Source of the DNA: Callorhinus ursinus
Taxonomy: Eukaryota > Chordata > Mammalia > Carnivora > Otariidae
Assembly: GCF_003265705.1 (NCBI RefSeq)
Contig: NW_020312775.1
Coordinates: 1,440,067-1,504,066 of the forward strand
Direction of reading: 5' to 3'
Length of the DNA: 64,000 nt
Part shown: positions 12,200-24,255 of the stretch, one piece after another
How the letters are laid out: the number at the start of each line of letters is the position of its first letter
How positions within the stretch are numbered: position 1 is the stretch's first letter
The notes under the pieces: generated by a model
What the model was told of the DNA's origin: nothing
Database searches by the model: none
Seen by the model: only the letters and a program-made list of their open reading frames with translations
Program-made: the position numbers and the translations under genes

Positions 12200-13620
12200 T
12201 TAGACAGAAACCAATGAGAAAGCAGTTGCTTAAAAAAAAGAAGTTAGTTATATTCGAGTGGTATCAGCTCTGGGCAACTTAGTGACTGCCTTTTACAAAT
12301 GATAAGAAAGGTTAATGGACTCATACTGTGGCTTGATTAACATTCACTTTTGAAAACTTAAAAACATCCCCAAGTTAAATAGAATATCATATTTTAAAAT
12401 GGGAAAAAAATCTAGAGCAAGAGAAGATACTTTTCTTCCTACTGATTTTTTTTTTCTAAATAAGCCTATTGGATTTTACTGAAAGATTCATTAGAAAGTG
12501 AACAGGAAAAGAAAGAGATCATTCAAAGAGAATTTGACAAAAAAACAACGACTGTAGGAAGAAGAAAACCTCAGAGAGACATGGTAAAGTCAAGCAATTT
12601 GGGTGAAAAGAACATGTGTTGTGTAATAGTAGGTGCCAAAGAGGATGGGGGTGGAAAATAGCATGTGCCTGGCCAAAGAGCTTTAAATTTTTTTTTTTTA
12701 ACTGAGAACAGTAGGAGATAAACGGGCAGTCTCCAAGGTGCTCTGGAAAATCAATCACAAACATCATCTAGAAGCAGCTGACTTAATTCATTCTATTCCT
12801 ATTACAATAAATCTGACTGGCATATAAAATTCATGTGCCTGGAAATACTAGCTTGAAAAATTACTTCTGGGCTCTTGCTTGAATTTTTATGTTAACAAAG
12901 AAAACTAGGAATCCACTGAAAAACACAGAGAATCCAACTATTTCTTTCTCCAGAGAATATTTCAAAGTCCAGATCTAGCCTACTGTGTAGATAGTAATTA
13001 ACTACAAAAAATAATTTGTAAATTTTGGTTATCCAAACTGAGGAGGCTGACTTTTTTATATAAAGATACAGAACTTACACTAGGACAGGTATTTGGAGTA
13101 TTTTTTCTCATACTGGGGGTGGTTTTGTACTGACCCATCTGTACTTTCTAAATCTGCCTCCCTCATGTTCAGTGCTCAAAGGCTGGCCAGGGAACAGAAT
13201 AAATTGAATGGCCCACCCAGGGGTTGGGCCCATGATTGGGGCCTTATTAGCACTGTGGCTCAGGCAACTGATTCTAATGAAAATTCCACTGAAGTGGCTG
13301 TAATGGATTCCCAAGCCTTAAATTAGAGCTACTGAAAAAGAGCAGTATCTTTCACAACATAAGTTTACTATCCCACTGATGAAAAGCAAATCAGAATGGT
13401 CATTCTCTTTTACGCATTTGGCTGGTCATTTAGTGGACTCACCACGTACTCTAGAGACTTATATCCCTCAATCCTGGAAAATTTTCTTGCACTTTATATT
13501 TGATAATTTCATCCCTATGTTTTCCCTTTCTGAACTCTGATTAGGTGGATATTAGACTCCCAGATCAAATCTCAAATTTTATTATCTTTTCTCTCCCATT
13601 ATTTTATATCTTTGCTTTTT
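12200..13620. other. Unannotated, apparently single-copy DNA
   Basis: No repeat, RNA gene or credible coding sequence recognised. A 77-codon open frame at 13093-13326 (+) has no motif I know and is matched by a similar antisense frame (13108-13314), so I do not call it a gene. Confidence 0.5.
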
Positions 13621-14091
13621 GGCTTAGACTTTTAAAAAAACTTAAATTTTTAGAACAGTTATAGGTTTATATCAAAAGTAAGTGGAGGGTACAATGATTA
13701 CCCTGTCCTCACATATGCATAACCTCCCCTACTCTCAAAATCCTGCACCAGAGCAGTACATTTGTTACAAATGATGAACCTACATGGACATATAATAATC
13801 ATCCAAAGTCTATAGTTTACATTAAGATTCATGCTTGATGTTGTACATACTATGGGTTTTGACAAATGTATAGTGACATGTATCCACCATTATAATATTA
13901 TACAGAATACTTCCACTGCCCTAAAAATCCTCTCTACTGAACCTATTCATCCCTCCCTCCCTGCTAACTGTGGCAACTGATCCTTTTACTATCTCCATAG
14001 TTTTGCCTTTTCCAGAATGTCATATAGTTGGAATAATATAATATGTAGCATTTTCAGATTGGTTTCTTTCACTTAACAATACACATTTAAG

Positions 14092-14276
14092 CGGTGCCTG
14101 GGTGGCTCAATTGGTTAAGCATCTGCCTTCGGCTCAGGGCCGAAGGGCCTGGGATTGAGCCCTGCATTGGATTCCCTTCTCAGCCAGGTGTCTGCTTCTC
14201 CCTCTCCTTCTGTCCCTCCCCTCCACTTGTGCTCTCTCTCTCTTTCAAATAAATAAATAAAATCTTTAAAAATTAT
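14092..14276 (+). mobile_element. CAN-SINE
   Basis: Starts cggtgcctgggtggctcaat and ends aaataaataaataaaatctt. Short duplications acatttaag (14083-14091) and gcatttaag (14277-14285) flank it. Confidence 0.93.
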
Positions 14277-15183
14277 GCATTTAAGATTCCTCCATGTCTT
14301 TTCATGGCTTAATGACTCATTTTAATTTAGTGCCAAATAATATTCTATTCTATGGATGTACCACAGTTTATTTATACATTGACCTATTGAGGGACATCTT
14401 AGTTGCTTCCATGTTTTGTCAAGTATGAATAAAGCTGCGATAAACATCTGGGTGCAGATTTTTGTGTGAACATAAGTTTTCAACTCTGCTGGGTAAATAT
14501 CTAAAAGTGTAATTGCCAGATTATATGTAAGAGTGTGTTTAGTTTTGTAAAAAACTGCCACAGTGTCTTCCAAAGTAGCTGTACCATTTTGCATTCCCAC
14601 CAGCAATGAATGAGCGTTCCTGTTGCTCCACACCCTGGTCAGCATTTGGTGTTATCGGTGTTCTGGAATTTGGTCATTCTATTAGGTGTGTAGTCATAGC
14701 TTATTGTTGTTTTTAATTTGTATTACTTTAGTGACATATGATGTAGAACATCTTTTCATATGCTTATTTACCACTTGTATATCTTCTTTGGTGAGGTCTG
14801 TTAAAGTCTTTGGCCCATTTTTAAATTGGGTTGTTTATTTTCTTATAGTTGAATTTTAAGAGTTCTTTGTGTATTTTGGATAACAGTCTTTTATCAGATA
14901 TGTATTTTGCAAATATTTTGTCCCAGTCTGTGGTTTGTCTCCTTATTTTTCTGACAATGTCTCTCATATAGCAGATTTCCATTTTAATAAAATCTAACTT
15001 TTCAATTATTTCTTTCATGGATCATGCTTTGGAGTTGTATCTAAAAAGGCATTACCATACCCAAGTTCATCTAAGTTTCTTCTTATGCTATCTTCCAGGA
15101 TTTTTACAGTTTTTCATTTTACATTTAGGTCTATGGTCCATTTTAAGTTAAATTTTGTGAAGGTTGTGAGGTCTGTGTCTAGA

Positions 15184-15228
15184 TTCTTCTTCTTCTTCTT
15201 CTTCTTCTTCTTCTTCTTTTTTTTTTTT
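15184..15228. repeat. (TTC)n microsatellite running into poly-T
   Basis: About eleven TTC units are followed by an uninterrupted T run. The tract sits inside the old minus-strand L1, so it is GAA/A-rich in L1 sense. Confidence 0.95.
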
Positions 15229-16742
15229 GGTATATGGATGCCCAGTTATTCCAGTGCCATCTGTTGAGGACATTATCTTTGTTCCATTGGATTGCTTTTG
15301 CTCCTTTGTCAAAGATCATTTGACTATATTTATCTGGGTCCATTTGTGTCTGTTCTGTTCCACTGATCTATTTGTCTATTCTTTTACCAATACCACATTG
15401 TCTTAATTACTGCAGTGTTATTAGTAAGTCTTGAAGTTGCAAAGTGTTAGTCCTTCAACTTTGTTGTCCTTCAATATTGTGTTGGCCTTCTGAGTTTTTT
15501 GCTTCTCTGTATGAACTTTAGAATCAGTTTGTCAATATCCACAAAACAGTGTCCTGGGATTTTGATTGGGATTACACTGTATCTATAGATAAAGATGGGA
15601 AAAACTGATATCTTGATAGTATTGAGTCTTCCTATACATACACATGGAATATCCCTCCATTTATTTAGTTCTTTATTGATTTCTTTCATCCGAGTTTTGT
15701 AGTTTTCCTCATGTAGATCTTATGCATATTTTATTAGATTTATACCCAAGTATTTCATTTTTTGGATGCTTGTGTAAATGATATTATGTTTTTAATTTCA
15801 AATTCCACTTGTTCATTGATGATATATAGGAAAGTGATTGACTTTTGTGTATTAACCTTATATCTTGCATTCTTGCTATTATTGCTTATTAATTCCAGGA
15901 ATTTTTTGGTCAATTTTTTAGATTTCTTACATAGATAGTCATGTCATCTGTAAACAATGGCAGTTTTATTTCTTCCTTCTCAACAGTATACCTTTTATAT
16001 CCTCTTCTTGTCTTATTGCCATAACTAGAACTTCCAGTACAGTGTTGAAAAGGAATGGTGACAGGTGACATCCTTGCCTTGTTCCTGATCTTAGTGGAAA
16101 AACTTCTAGTTTCTCACCATTAAATATGATGTTAGTTGTAGGCTTTTTATAGATGCTTTTATTGAATTGCCCTCTAGTCCTAATTTTCTGAGAGTTTTTA
16201 TCATGAGTGTTTGTTGGATGTGGTCAAATGTTCTTCTGCATTTATTGATATAGTTTGATTTTTCTTTTTCAGCCTGTTGCTATGATGGATTACATGAATT
16301 GATTTTTGGATGTTGAACCAGCCTTGTATACCTGGGATAAATCCTACTTGGCCATTGTGTAAAATCCTACTTACATTGTTGGATTCAACTTTCTAACATT
16401 TTGTCGAGGAGTTTTACAACTATGTTCATGAGAGATATTGGTCTGTATTTTTTTCTTGGAATGTCTTTGGTATTTTTACTAGGGTGTTGCAGATCTCTAG
16501 AATGAGGTAAGACATATTCCTTCTTCTTCTCTGTTCTGGAAAAGATCATAGAGAATTGGTATGATTTCTTCCTTTAATGTTTGACAGAATTCACCAGTGA
16601 ACACATCTGGCCCTGGTGCCCTCTGATTTGGAATGTTATGAATTATTAATTCAATTTCTTTATAGATATATGGTGATCCAAATTGGCTATTTTTTCTTGT
16701 GTAACTTTTAGCTATTTTGATTTTTTTTTTTTTTTTTTTTTT

Positions 16743-17187
16743 GGTGGGAAGGAAGTTGCTTTATTCAGGAAGCCGGCAATCTGGGAACATGGTGGAACAA
16801 CGTCCCAAACACCATCTCCACCAGTCTAGGTGAAGCAGGAAGCTTCTAAAGAGGAAGGTGAGGAAATGATGAGGGCGCTCTGTGTAGGAAGAGCTGGTGC
16901 TCCTCAGTTAATCATCGGTCAGCATGATCTGAGCAGACAGGCTAATATTGGTGACGGCTGTTTTCAAATGTGGTCAGATTTGTTCCTTTGTTCCTCAAGG
17001 TCAGTGGCTTGCAAAATCTCAAGGAAAGTAGGTTAGTTCTGCTACAAACTATAGGGCTTACGTCGGCAAGCAAGGAGTGCATAGCTTGAGATAAGTTAAC
17101 CTTTAAGACCAGTGGCAGTGTTGTTACAAAGGTATCCACAGGATCTGTTCCTTCTGATGCTGTGACCATTTGTCTGTTCCATGCTTC
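16743..17187 (-). mobile_element. Probable 3'-transduced flank carried by the family A L1
   Basis: This 445-bp block lies between two poly-T runs: 16721-16742 (outer) and about 17188-17197 (the L1's own tail). On the minus strand it ends with a polyadenylation signal, AATAAA at 16758-16763, about 15 bases before the outer poly-A tract. It is neither L1 nor SINE. The simplest reading is that the source L1 transcript ran through its own signal and stopped at a downstream one, and the extended RNA was inserted here. The signal-bearing end looks somewhat LTR-like, so the source flank may hold a retroviral LTR. A separate retrocopied RNA later hit by the L1 is the main alternative. Confidence 0.7.
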
Positions 17188-17583
17188 TTTTTTTTTTAAA
17201 TTTTTTATTGTTATGTTAATCACCATATATTACATCATTTGTTTTTGATGTAGTGTTCCATGATTCATTGTTTGTTCATAACACCCAGTGCTCCATGCAG
17301 AATGGCCCTCTTTAATACCCATCACCAGGCTAACCCATCCCCCTAGCCTCCTCCCCTCTAGAACCCTCAGTTTGTTTTTCAGAGTCCATCATCTCTCATG
17401 GTTCATCTCCCCCTCTGACTTACTCCCCTTCATTCTTCCTCTCCTGCTATCTACTTCTTTTTATTTTTCCTAAAATATGTTCCGTTATTTGTTTCAGAAG
17501 TACAGATCTGTGATTCAACAGTCTTGCACAATTCACAGCGCTCACCGTAGCACATACCGTCCCCAATGTCTATCACCCAGCCA

Positions 17584-17602
17584 CCCCATCCCTCCCACCC
17601 CC
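17584..17602 (-). promoter_or_regulatory. G-quadruplex-forming motif in the L1 3'UTR
   Basis: On the L1 sense strand the sequence reads GGGGGTGGGAGGGATGGGG: four G-runs with 1-2 base loops. Equivalent motifs occur in other family A type 3'UTRs at about 35420-35438 and 44402-44422. Confidence 0.75.
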
Positions 17603-17647
17603 GACCACTCCAGTAACACTCAGTTTGTTCCTGAGATTAAGAATTCC

Positions 17648-20600
17648 TCATATCAGTGAGGTCATATGATACATGTCTTTCTCTGATTGACTTATTTCAC
17701 TAAGCATAACACCCTCCAGTTCCATCCACGTTGTTGAAAATGGCAAGATCTCATTCCTTTTGATGGCTGCATAATATTCCATTGTGTATATATACCACAC
17801 CTTCTTTATCCATTCATCTGTCGATGGACATCTTGGCTCTTTCCACAGTTTGGCTATTGTGGACATTGCTGCTATAAACATTGGGGTGCACGTACCCCTT
17901 CGGATCCCTACATTTGTATCTTTGGGGTAAATACCCAGTAGTGCACTTGCTGGATCAAATGGTAGCTCTAATTTCAACTGTTTGAGGAACCTCCATACTG
18001 TTTTCCAGAGTGGTTGCACCAGCTTGCATTCCCACCAACAGTGTAGGAGGGTTCCCCTTTCTCCACATCCCCGCCAACATCTGTCGTTCCCTGACTTGTT
18101 AATTTTAGCCATTCTGACGGGTGTGAGGTGGTATCTCATTGAGGTTTTGATTTGGATTTCCCTGATGCCGAGCGATGTTGAGAGCTTCTTCATGTGCCTG
18201 TTGGCCATTTGGATGTCTTCTTTGGAAAAATGTCTGTTCATGTCTTCTGCCCATTTCTTGATTGGATTATTTGTTCTTTGGGTGTTGAGTTGGATAAGTT
18301 CTTTATAGATTTTGGATACTAGCCCTTTATCTGATATGTCATTTGCAAATATTTTCTCCCATTCTGTCGGTTGTCTTTTGGTTTTGTGGACTGTTTCTTT
18401 TGCTCTGCAAAAGCTTTTTATCTTGATGAAATCCCAATAGTTCATTTTTGTCCTGGCTTCTCGTGCCTTTGGTGATGTTTCTAGGAAGAAGTTGCTGCGG
18501 CTGAGGTCGAAGAGGTTGCTACCTGTGTTCTCCTTTAGGATGTTGATGGACTCCTGTCTCACATTTAGGTCTTTCAACCATTTGGAGTCTATTTTTGTGT
18601 GTGGTGTAAGGAAATGGTCCAGTTTCATTCTTCTGCATGTGGCTGTCCAATTTCCCCAACACCATTTGAAGAGACTGTCTTTTTTCCATTGGACATTCTT
18701 TCCTGCTTTGTCAAAGATGAGTTGACCATAGAGTTGAGGGTCCATTTCTGGGCTCTCGATTCTGTTCCATTGATCTATGTGTCTGTTTTTGTGCCAGTAC
18801 CATACTGTCTTGATGATGACAGCTTTGTAATAGAGCTGGAAGTCCGGAATTGTGATGCCGCCAGCTTTGCTTTTCTTTCTGAATATTACTCTGGCTATTC
18901 GGGGTCTCTTCTGGTTCCATACAAATTTTAGGATTATTTGTTCCATTTCTTTGAAAAAAGTGGATGGTATTTTGATGGGGATTGCATTGAACGTGTAGAT
19001 TGCTCTAGGTAGCATTGACATCTTCACAATGTTGGTTCTCCCAATCCATGAGCATGGAACGTTTTTCCATTTCTTTGTGTCTTCTTCAATTTCTTTCCTG
19101 AGTATTTTATAGTTTTCTGAGTACAGATCCTTGGCCTCTTTGGTTAAATTTATTCCTAGGTATCTTATGGTTTTGGGTGCAATTGTGAATGGGATCGACT
19201 CCTGGATTTGTCTCTCTTCTGTCTTGTTGTTGGTGTATAGGAATGCCACTGATTTCTGTGCATTGATTTTATAGCCTGCTACTTGACTGAATTCCTGTAT
19301 GAGTTCTAGCAGTTTTGGGATGGAGTCTTTTGGGTTTTCCACATACAGTATCATATCATCTGCAAAGAGTGAGAGTTTGACTTCTTTGCCGATTTGGATG
19401 CCTTTGATTTCTTTTTGTTGTCTGATTGCTGTGGCTAGGACTTCTAATACTATGTTGAATAGCAGTGGTGAGAGTGGACATCCTTGCCGCGTTCCTGACC
19501 TTAGGGGAAAAGCTCTCAGCCTTTCCCCATTGAGAATGATATTCGCTGTAGGTTTTTCGTAGATGGCTTTTATGATATTGAGGTATGTACCCTCTATCCC
19601 TATACTCTGAAGAGTTTTGATCAAGAAAGGATGCTGTACTTTGTCAAATGCTTTTTCTGCATCTATTGAGAGGATCATATGTTTCTTGTTCTTTCTTTTG
19701 TTAATGTATTGTATCACGTTGATTGATTTGTGGATGTTGAACTAGCCTTGCAGCCCAGGGATAAATCCCACTTGGTCGTGGTGAATAATCCTTTTAATGT
19801 ACTGTTGGATCCTATTGGCTAGTATTTTGGTGAGAATTTTTGCATCCATGTTCATCAAGGATATTGGTCTGTAATTCTCCTTTTTGATGGGATCTTTGTC
19901 TGGTTTTGGGATCAAGGTAATGGTGGCCTCATAAAATGAATTTGGAAGTTTTTGTTCCATTTCTATTTTTTGGAACAGTTTCAGGAGAATAGGTATTAAT
20001 TCTTCTTGAAATGTCTGATAGAATTCCCCTGGGAAGCCATCTGGCCCTGGGCTTTTGTTTCTTGGGAGATTTTTGATGACTGCTTCAATTTCCTTAGTGG
20101 TTATAGGTCTGTTCAGGTTTTGTATTTCTTCCTGGGTCAATTTTGGTAGTTGATACATCTCTAGGAATGCACCCATTTCTTCCAGGTTATCTAATTTGCT
20201 GGCATAGAGTTGCTCATAATATGTTCTTATAATTGTTTGTATTTCTTGGGTGTTGGTTGTGATCTCTCCTCTTTCATTCATGATTTTGTTGATTTGGGTC
20301 ATTTCTCTTTTCTTTTTGATCAGTCTGGCCAGGCGTTTATCAATCTTGTTAATTCTTTCAAAGAACCAGCTCCTAGTTTCGTTGATCTGTTCTACTGTTC
20401 TTTTGGTTTCTAGTTCATTGATATCTGCTCTGATCTTTATTATTTCTCTTCTCCTGCTGGGTTTAGGCTTTATTTGCTGTTCTTTCTCCAGCTCCTTTAG
20501 GTGTAGGGTTAGGTTGTGTATTTGAGACCTTTCTTGTTTCTTGAGAAAGGCTTGTATTGCTATATACTTTTCTCTCAGGACTGCCTTTGCTGTATCCCAA

Positions 20601-21457
20601 AGATTTTGGACAGTTGTGTTTTCATTTTCATTGGTTTCCATGAATTTTTTTAATTCTTCTTTAATTTCCTGGTTGACCCATTCATTCTGTAGTAGGATGC
20701 TCTTTAGCCTCCATGTATTTGAGTTCTTTCTGATTTTCCTCTTGTGATTGAGTTCTAGTTTCAAAGCATTGTGGTCTGAAAATATGCAGGGAATGATCCC
20801 AATCTTTTGGTACCGGTTGAGACCTGATTTGTGACCTAGGATGTGATCAATTCTGGAGAATGTTCCATGGGCACTAGAGAAGAATGTGTATTCTGTTGCT
20901 TTGGGATGGAATGTTCTGAATATGTCTGTGAAGTCCATTTGGTCCAGTGTGTCATTTAAAGTCTTTATTTCCTTGTTGATCTTTTGCTTAGATGATCTGT
21001 CCATTTCAGTTAGGGGGGTGTTAATGTCCCCCACTATTATTGTATTGTTGTCAATGTCTTTCTTCGCTTTTCTTATTAATTGCCTTATATAATTGGCTGC
21101 TCCCACGTTAGAGGCATAGATATTTACTATTGTTAGATCTTCTTGTTGGATAGACCCTTTAAGTAGGATATAGTGTCCTTCTTCATCTCTTATTACAGTC
21201 TTTGTTTTAAAATCTAATTTGTCTGATATAAGGATTGCCACCCCAGCTTTCTTTTGGTGTCCATTAGCATGGTAAATGGTTTTCCACCCCCTCACTTTCA
21301 ATGTGGGGGTGCCTTTGGGTCTAAAATGAGTCTCTTGCAGACAGCATATTGATGGGTGTTGTTTTTTAATCCAATCTGATAGCCTGTGTCTTTTGATTGG
21401 GGCATTGAGCCCATTTACATTCAGGGTAACTATTGAAAGGTATGAATTTAGTGCCAT
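17648..21457 (-). pseudogene. L1 ORF2 (endonuclease/reverse transcriptase) with a single nonsense codon
   Basis: The frame runs 1270 codons including the stop, close to the usual L1 ORF2 length, and is interrupted only at 19742-19744 (codon 572). TAG stands there where the copy at 33328-34095 has TGG in the same QGWFNI context. The N-terminal endonuclease domain shows the expected residues: Asn in TLNVNGLN, Glu42 in CLQETHF, Asp in VGDINTPL and the SDH triad end near residue 230. The reverse transcriptase domain has [13 protein letters not shown] and the catalytic FADD box (about codons 698-701). The C-terminal zinc knuckle reads [18 protein letters not shown]. The stop lies before the RT catalytic core, so only the endonuclease and the early RT region could be made. 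Confidence 0.93.
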
Positions 21458-21538
21458 TGTATTGCCTGTAAGGTGACTGTTACTGTATATTGTCTGTGTT
21501 CCTTTCTGATCTTTGCTGCTTTTAGGCTCTCTCTTTGC

Positions 21539-22433
21539 TTAGAAGACCCCTTTCAATATTTCTTGTAGGGCTGGTTTTGTGTTTGCAAATTCCTTTAGTT
21601 TTTGTTTGTCCTGGAAGCTTTTTATCTCTCCTTCTATTTTCAATGACAGCCTAGCTGGATATAGTATTCTTGGCTGCATATTTTTCTCGTTTAGTGCTCT
21701 GAAGATATCTTGCCAGTCCTTTCTGGCCTGCCAGGTCTCTGTGGATAGGTCGGTTGCCAATCTAATATTTTTACCATTTTAGGTTACATATCTCTTCTCC
21801 CGAGCTGCTTTCAGGATTTTCTCTTTGTCTTTGAGACTCGTAAGTTTTACTATTAGATGTCGGGGTGTTGACCTATTATTATTGATTTTGAGAGGGTTTC
21901 TCTGTGCCTCCTGGATTTTGATGCTTGTTTCCTTCCTCACATTAGGGAAGTTCTCTGCTCTTATTTGCTCCAATATACCTTCTGCCCCTCTCTCTCTCTT
22001 CTTCTTCTGGGATCCCAATTATTCTAATGTTGTTTCGTCTTATCGTATCATTTATCTCTCGAATTCTGCCCTCGTGATCCTGTAGTTGTTTCTCTCTCTT
22101 TTTCTCAGCCGCTTTATTTTCCATCATTTGGTCTTCTATATCACTGATTCTTTCTTCTGCCTCATTTATCCTAGCAGTTAGTGTCCCCATTTTTGATTGC
22201 ACCTCATCAATAGCCTTTTTGATTTCGACTTCGTTAGATTTTAGTTCTTTTATTTCTCCAGAAAGGGTTTCTCTAATAACTTCCATGCTTTTTTCAAGCC
22301 CAGCTAGTATCTGTAAAGTCATGGTTCTGAACTCTAGGTCCGACATCGTACTAATGTCCGTATTGAGTAGGTCCCTGGCTGATGGTACTACCTCTTGTTC
22401 TTTTTGCTGAGGTGATTTTTTTCGTCTTGTCAT
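21539..22433 (-). pseudogene. L1 ORF1 (RNA-binding chaperone) with one frameshift and one nonsense codon
   Basis: The first 140 or so codons (start codon at 22431-22433) give the basic N-terminus MTRRKKSPQQ, a heptad-rich coiled coil (about residues 55-115, with TARINEAEERISDIEDQ) and the start of the RRM (NIRIIGIPEE). In the (GA)n-like tract around 21990-22010 the frame shifts by one base. The remainder (ILEQIRAENFPNV, then STPRHLIVKL) reads in another frame. A TAA at about 21779-21781 then separates the C-terminal domain (STETWQARKDWQDIF to KGVF). ORF1 trimers normally coat L1 RNA; this copy cannot make a complete one. Confidence 0.9.
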
Positions 22434-24249
22434 TTTGTCCAGAGGAGAATAGATGAATGAGGGAACAAAATGCTAACAGGTTTACAACGTCCCCAGCCAA
22501 TATACTGTATACAAATCAGAAAAGACCCGAAGCCAGGGGAAAAGAAAGGGAAAGAAAGAAAAAAGAAAGTGGAAAAAAAAAGAAAAAAAGATAAAAACAA
22601 AAACAGAACAATACAAAAAAAGCAGGATATGATCAAATATGATCAGGCTAGTGCATAGATCAGTGCCACACACTAGATTTTGGGCGTATTTTGGTCTGTT
22701 AGAAAAAAGTGCCTCCTAAAATTTTAAAGGAAGAAAGACATATATGTACAAAATAAGGGTTGATACAATGAAGGGATGGAAGATGACTGTAAAGATGAAA
22801 ATTATAAAAGATTTTATAAAAGGACGTGATAAGATAAGAAGTTGTTTGAAAAAAGAAAGAAGATTTAAGAAAAAAAAAGAAAAAAGGGAGAGAATGTGAT
22901 CAGGCAGGAGACTAGAACAGAGCCATACACTAGTGATCTAGGGTATATTTTGATCTGTTAGAAGAAACTGTACCTCAAAATTTTAAAGAGAGAACAACTT
23001 ATATATATATGCCAAAATAAGGGTAACTACTATGAAGGGATAAAATATGTCTCTAAAAATGAAAAATAAAAAATGTTTTTTTTTAAAAAAGAGATTGATA
23101 AGATGTTGGTTGAAAAAGGGAAAAAGAAATATAAAAAAAAACAGTTAACAAAAATTAACTTTGATGAACTAATGAATCATGGTAAAAAAAAGCCATGACT
23201 TCTATGTGCAGTATTCCCCTTGCGCTGGAGTTCTCCCGTTCTCCTTGATCGGTCAACTTGGTCTTGGCTTGCTGGCTGTTCGTGCTGATCTTCTGGGGGA
23301 GGGGCCTGTTGCTGTGGTTTCCAAATGTCTTTGCCGGAGGCTGAATTGCCCCGCCCTTGTCGGTCCGGGCTAAGGAAGCTGCTCGGGTTTAATCTCAGGA
23401 GCTTTTGTTCCCTGCAAGCTCTCGGTACAGCCTTGGAGGACCCGGGCAAAAATGGTGGCCTCCCAATCTCCACCCGGAGGAGCTGAGAACTCGGGGCCCC
23501 GCTCCTCAGTGCGCCCCCAGAGAAAAGCAGTCACTCCCATGTCCCCGGTCTTCAGCCACACTCCGCGCTCACCCGGCCTGTGACCAAGCGTTGCTATCTC
23601 TGGCACCCGACCCCGGGTGGAGTCTCCAAACCCAGCAGATCCCTGCGGTGCGCTCCCGCGCTGCTCCTCCCTGGGAAGGAAGGGGAGTCTCCCCGGCTCT
23701 GCCACTTGTTGGGTCCTTGCTGGAGGAGCAGTGGCCCGACTGGTCTGCGGATCACAGTTTATGGCAGCCCCGAGCTGAGAGCCCGCGCCTCGGCTCCGTC
23801 TCTGCAGCCAGCTTCCCCGCTCCGATACCTGGGAGCTCTGGCGCACTCAGGCACCCCCGGTCTTTCTGTGACCCCAAGGGTCCCGAGACCACACTGCCCC
23901 GGGAGGATTCCACCCCCCGCCTAGCCACTGCAGCGACGTCCCTCAGCGGAGCCGACTTCTAGAAGTTCCGTTTTTGTGCTCCGCGGCTCTATCACTTGCC
24001 AGAAGCGGCAGACAGAGGCCCCCTCCCCCGCTGTCTGTCCTCCCGAATATCGCCTCGGATTCACTTCTCCGCACGTCCTACCTTCCAGTAAGTGGTCGCT
24101 TCTCTGTTCAGAGAGTTGTTGCTACTCTCCTGTTCGATCTCCTGTTGAGTTCGTAGGTGTTCAGAATGGTTTGATCCCTATTCAGCTGAATTCCTGAGAC
24201 CAGACGAAATCTAGGTCTCCTACTCCTCCGCCATCTTGCTCCGCCCCCC
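22434..24249 (-). promoter_or_regulatory. L1 5'UTR with GC-rich promoter half and tandem purine-rich half
   Basis: The promoter-proximal half (about 23190-24249) is GC- and CpG-rich. The half next to ORF1 (about 22540-23160) is A/T-rich and holds two diverged tandem units whose matching ctgttagaa landmarks are at 22696 and 22955. An equivalent pair lies in the copy at 1-2358 (792 and 1075). Position and composition fit the internal Pol II promoter of an L1, but promoter activity is inferred. Confidence 0.7.
24228..24239 (-). promoter_or_regulatory. YY1-type site at the L1 5' end
   Basis: The minus strand reads gcaagatggcgg, matching the AAGATGGCGG core of YY1 sites. In human L1 a YY1 site near the 5' end sets the transcription start. 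The family B L1 has a degraded counterpart, aaagatgacaaag, at about 46935. Confidence 0.6.
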
Positions 24250-24255
24250 ATTTTG

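Larger units (their letters stand above)
13620..16721 (-). mobile_element. Old L1 LINE, 3'UTR and ORF2, split by a SINE and cut off by a younger L1
   Basis: A reversed L1 3'UTR (ttaaatttttagaacagttat) is followed by ORF2 C-terminal and RT-region remnants around 14322-14645 and 15471-15689 (EINKELNKWRDIPCVCIGRL). The frame is broken throughout. It is interrupted by a SINE at 14092-14276, and its sequence is separated from its probable continuation near 24433 by the family A L1 insertion. Confidence 0.8.
17188..24249 (-). mobile_element. Full-length L1 LINE (family A)
   Basis: An essentially complete element of about 7.1 kb: 5' end at about 24249, 5'UTR to 22434, ORF1 22433-21539, an 80-bp spacer, ORF2 21457-17648, 3'UTR 17647-17188. 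With its transduced flank it is bounded by attttgattttttt-type duplications (about 16715 onward and about 24250-24263), a T-rich L1 endonuclease target. ORF2 carries one nonsense codon. ORF1 carries one frameshift and one nonsense codon. The copy therefore looks recent but unable to move itself. Confidence 0.95.

Noticed and set aside
13093..13326. 77-codon frame in single-copy DNA with an antisense partner
   Set aside because: No motif, no splice or promoter context, and length expected by chance.
16743..17187. Exon of a host gene on the minus strand
   Set aside because: Bounded by poly-A tracts and the L1 end rather than splice sites; read as transduced flank.
18599..18931. 110-codon plus-strand open frame, repeated in other L1s
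   Set aside because: Antisense shadow of L1 ORF2. Its recurrence follows the repeat, not a gene.
23405..23962. 185-codon plus-strand open frame
   Set aside because: Antisense to the L1 5'UTR. It has no protein motif and is not kept intact in the other copy.
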